DNA of 64,000 nucleotides from an uncultured Bryobacteraceae bacterium (GTDB taxonomy: Bacteria; Acidobacteriota; Terriglobia; Bryobacterales; Bryobacteraceae): positions 124,001 to 188,000 of the forward strand of contig CALJAM010000011.1 in assembly GCA_938027685.1 (NCBI GenBank), read 5' to 3'. Shown here one piece after another: positions 61,920 to 64,000 of this stretch. A model generated the notes under the pieces. It was not told the DNA's origin. It did no database searches and saw nothing but the letters and a program-made list of their open reading frames with translations. The position numbers and the translations under genes are program-made. Numbering within the stretch: the stretch's first letter is position 1; each line of letters begins with the position of its first letter.

Positions 61920-62756
61920 ATGAGCGCGCATACTGCCGAAACCGAACTGCGATTCCTGGGGAAGCTCATCCTGGAGGGCGAGCTGCACTGCGAAACGGGC
62001 CTGCACATAGGTGCGGGTAAAGGCTCGCTGGAGATCGGCGGGGCGGACAATCCAGTGGTCAAGGACGCCTTCGGGAGGCCCTACGTGCCCGGCAGCTCGC
62101 TGCGCGGCAAGCTGCGCGCCCTGCTGGAGCAGGCCTCCGGCCTGGCGGTGCCCTCCGAGCTGGTGTACCTGTCCCGGCGGAAGGGCCAGGAAGTCCGCAT
62201 CCACCAGAGCGACCGCCCCGACGACGAGATCTGCCTGCTGTTCGGGCGGAATCCCGGCCGCATGGAGCGCGTGCAGGGCGAGCCGTTGGAATCCAGCCAT
62301 GCCACGCCGGCGCGACTTACAGTTTGCGACGCCCCGCTCGATCCGGACAGCATCACGCCCCAGATGCGCGAGAACTTGGACGATGAGCTGACGGAGGTCA
62401 AGAGCGAGAACGCCATCGACCGCATCACCTCGCAGGCGAATCCCCGCACGCTGGAGCGGGTTCCAGCCGGGGCCCGTTTCCGCGTACGCTTCATTCTCGA
62501 CGTCCTCTGCGAAGAAGACAAGGCGTTGCTAGCGCGCTTAATCGAGGGCCTTCGCCTGCTCGAAGACGATTCGCTGGGCGGCGGCGGCTCGCGCGGCAGC
62601 GGCCGTGTCCGCTTTGCCAATCTCCGTTTGGTGTGGCGCAACCGCAGCTACTACGCAACCGGCTCGCCTGAGGTGGAGTTGATCGCCCAAGCCGATCTAG
62701 CCGCCTTGCAGGCGACGGCTCTACAGCCCGATTTCAGCGCCCGGCTGATACCCTGA
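61920..62756 (+). CDS. csm3: Type III-A RAMP backbone and target RNase Csm3
   Basis: 278 residues of the Cas7 group. ETGLHIGAGKGSLEIGGADN contains Asp43, which aligns with the catalytic Asp33 of Streptococcus Csm3 that cuts target RNA every 6 nt. PYVPGSSLRGKLRALLE, TEVKSENAIDRITSQANPRTLERVPAGARF and the glycine-rich loop GGGGSRGSGRVRF are the other family marks. It has an extra C-terminal stretch of about 40 residues compared with the 220-residue reference. The gene follows csm2 by 6 bp. RNA cleavage therefore appears intact although Cas10 lacks its DNase domain. Confidence 0.95.
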   Translation: MSAHTAETELRFLGKLILEGELHCETGLHIGAGKGSLEIGGADNPVVKDAFGRPYVPGSSLRGKLRALLEQASGLAVPSELVYLSRRKGQEVRIHQSDRPDDEICLLFGRNPGRMERVQGEPLESSHATPARLTVCDAPLDPDSITPQMRENLDDELTEVKSENAIDRITSQANPRTLERVPAGARFRVRFILDVLCEEDKALLARLIEGLRLLEDDSLGGGGSRGSGRVRFANLRLVWRNRSYYATGSPEVELIAQADLAALQATALQPDFSARLIP

Positions 62757-62758
62757 AC

Positions 62759-63814
62759 ATGCAGCCAGGTTTGGTGGTTCGCTTCCGACCTGCGGGACCG
62801 TGGCGCATCGGGCCGGACACCGGCGAGCGCGACGGGGTCGATACCCTGTACCACAGCGACAGCCTGTACTCCGCGCTGACGCAGTCCATGGCCCGGCTGG
62901 GGCTGCTGGAGGAATGGTTGGAGGCGACGGTGGAAAGCGAGAAGCCTGCGGTGCTCATCAGTTCTTGCTTCCCTTATCTAGACGAGGTGCACCTGGTGGC
63001 GCCGCCGGCGACGCTCTGGCCGCCGCCCCTTTCTGCCAAGCTGCGCTGGGAAGGCGCACGCTTCGTACCGCTTTCCTTGGTGAACGACTTGCTTAGCGAG
63101 CGACCTGCCGACGAGAACGCGTGGCGGCTCGATGGCCCCAGCCAGTGTTTGCTGCCCGCCGACATCAAGTTTTCGGCGCCCGGACCCTTCCGACTGACGC
63201 GGCGACGGCGCGCAGCGGTAGATCGCCTTGCGGGTCACATCGAGCTGCACGACACCGCGTGCCTGGAGTTCGCCGAGGGCGGGGGCTTGTGGGGTTTGAC
63301 GGTCTTTCGTGACGAGGAGGCCTGCACACGTTGGATGCAGCCGTTGCGCGGGGCTTTCCAGCTTCTGGCCGACACCGGGCTGGGCGGCGAGCGCTCGCAG
63401 GGATGGGGGCACTCGCGGACGCCTGAGTTCATAGAGATCGAGTGGCCTGACACCCTGCTAACGGCGCCGGTCCTCGAATCGGGGGAGGATGGAGCAGGCG
63501 CATGGTGGCTGCTTTCACTGTTCGTGCCCGGGCCGGAGGACAGCGTGGATTGGGCGCGTTCACGTTTTACGCTGCTCAAGCGGGCCGGCCGCGTGGAAAG
63601 TCCGCAGGGCTGGGGCCTGCGCAAGAAAGTTTTGCATATGGTCGCCGAGGGCTCGGTCCTTCAGGCGAATCGGGCCTTGCGGGGTGCGGCAAAGAACGTA
63701 GCGCCGGAAGGATTCCCTCATCCGGTGATCCGGTACGGCCTGCCGCTGGCGCTGCGCATCGGGCCGGCAACTGCCGACAGGCCCGCAGCCGAACGCGGGA
63801 CGGGGGCGGCATGA
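62759..63814 (+). CDS. csm4: Type III-A Cas5-like subunit Csm4
   Basis: 351 residues. The N-terminal RAMP fold opens with VVRFRPAGPWRIGPDTGE and HSDSLYSALTQSMARLG. The glycine-rich loop GLGGERSQGWGHSRTPEF and the C-terminal region with RVESPQGWGLRKKVLHMVAEGSVL support Csm4, the subunit that binds the 5' handle of crRNA and contacts Cas10. It begins 2 bp after the csm3 stop. Its own stop overlaps csm5 as ATGA. Confidence 0.92.
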   Translation: MQPGLVVRFRPAGPWRIGPDTGERDGVDTLYHSDSLYSALTQSMARLGLLEEWLEATVESEKPAVLISSCFPYLDEVHLVAPPATLWPPPLSAKLRWEGARFVPLSLVNDLLSERPADENAWRLDGPSQCLLPADIKFSAPGPFRLTRRRRAAVDRLAGHIELHDTACLEFAEGGGLWGLTVFRDEEACTRWMQPLRGAFQLLADTGLGGERSQGWGHSRTPEFIEIEWPDTLLTAPVLESGEDGAGAWWLLSLFVPGPEDSVDWARSRFTLLKRAGRVESPQGWGLRKKVLHMVAEGSVLQANRALRGAAKNVAPEGFPHPVIRYGLPLALRIGPATADRPAAERGTGAA

Positions 63815-64000
63815 GGTACCGTCTAACTTGCCTGACTCCCGTTTTGGTGGGCAACGGGCAGAAATTGTCGCCCGTAGACTACATGGTCTGGCGCAATCAG
63901 GTCAACGTGCTGGACCAGCCCCGCATTTTCCGCTTGTTGGCGCGCGGGCCGCGCCTGGAGACTTACCTGGCGCAGCTTCGGCGCGCCGAGAAGCTGGACT
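63811..64000 (+). CDS. csm5: Type III-A Csm5, N-terminal part (runs off window)
   Basis: 63 residues visible from the ATG at 63811, which overlaps the csm4 stop as ATGA. The start MRYRLTCLTPVLVGNGQKL followed by SPVDYMVWRNQVNVLDQPRIFRLLAR is typical of Csm5 (LTPVxxGxGxxLxPxDY). The rest lies beyond the window. Csm5 caps the 3' end of the crRNA in the Csm complex. Confidence 0.92.
   Translation, partial: MRYRLTCLTPVLVGNGQKLSPVDYMVWRNQVNVLDQPRIFRLLARGPRLETYLAQLRRAEKLD

Noticed and set aside
59925-64000. CRISPR repeat-spacer array beside the csm genes
   Set aside because: No regularly spaced direct repeats were seen in the window; the array must be elsewhere, possibly beyond csm5.

Overview
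The window looks like a chromosomal segment of a high-GC, diderm, soil-type bacterium, most likely an acidobacterium of the Bryobacterales/Solibacterales group. The clues are a long YVTN beta-propeller protein ending in the Solibacter-type C-terminal domain (TIGR03437), a VWFA-related acidobacterial protein (TIGR03436), a DUF1800/DUF1501 pair, an S46 peptidase, exported Gfo/Idh/MocA oxidoreductases, the C-terminus of an Oar-like TonB-dependent receptor, an LptD outer-membrane assembly protein and a hopanoid-pathway HpnE. The assignment is inference from gene content; no rRNA gene is present.

Layout. 1-9.8 kb: partial GltS glutamate/sodium symporter, two tandem paralogous secreted proteins, fused anthranilate synthase TrpE-TrpG, HpnE, nitroreductase, an animal-AMZ-like archaemetzincin, a Tat-exported oxidoreductase, a POTRA-like/HEAT protein and a zinc-ribbon DUF4870 protein. 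9.95-21.2 kb: tRNA-Pro(CGG), a second Tat-exported oxidoreductase, creatininase-family amidohydrolase, glucose-6-phosphate isomerase, RDD membrane protein, LptD, CDF metal transporter and full-length cobalamin methionine synthase. 21.3-28 kb: exported RidA-like protein, RRM protein, DUF1800/DUF1501, S46 dipeptidyl-peptidase and a tiny membrane protein.

28-40 kb is a carbohydrate-oriented accessory region: PfkB sugar kinase, Tat-exported GH95-like glycosidase, two translationally coupled sulfatases with intact formylglycine cysteines, a decayed TonB-receptor tail, a lipoprotein fusing an FGE-like fold, a sialidase-like propeller and MORN-like repeats, and a right-handed beta-helix protein. Together these suggest use of a sulfated, fucosylated or uronic-acid glycan (inference). 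40.5-45.4 kb: rubrerythrin / Fe-S protein / DUF3501 redox-stress cluster, UppS, a winged-helix regulator with its membrane-protein partner behind a strong promoter whose -35 lies inside a palindrome, and a CAAX-protease-like protein. 45.4-59.9 kb: TPR lipoprotein (PrsT-like), the YVTN/TIGR03437 protein, a cyclase-family hydrolase, an SPFH / ribbon-helix-helix / DUF3592 operon, a third exported oxidoreductase, a large TPR-type secreted orphan and the VWFA protein.

60-64 kb holds the start of a type III-A (Csm) CRISPR operon, cas10-csm2-csm3-csm4-csm5, cut by the window end. Its Cas10 lacks the N-terminal HD nuclease domain and carries GSDD in place of GGDD. No CRISPR array, cas6, cas1/cas2 or CARF effector lies inside the window.

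A recurring regulatory pattern is a -10-like hexamer about 20 nt upstream of the start codon, giving very short leaders, with at least one gene that should be leaderless.
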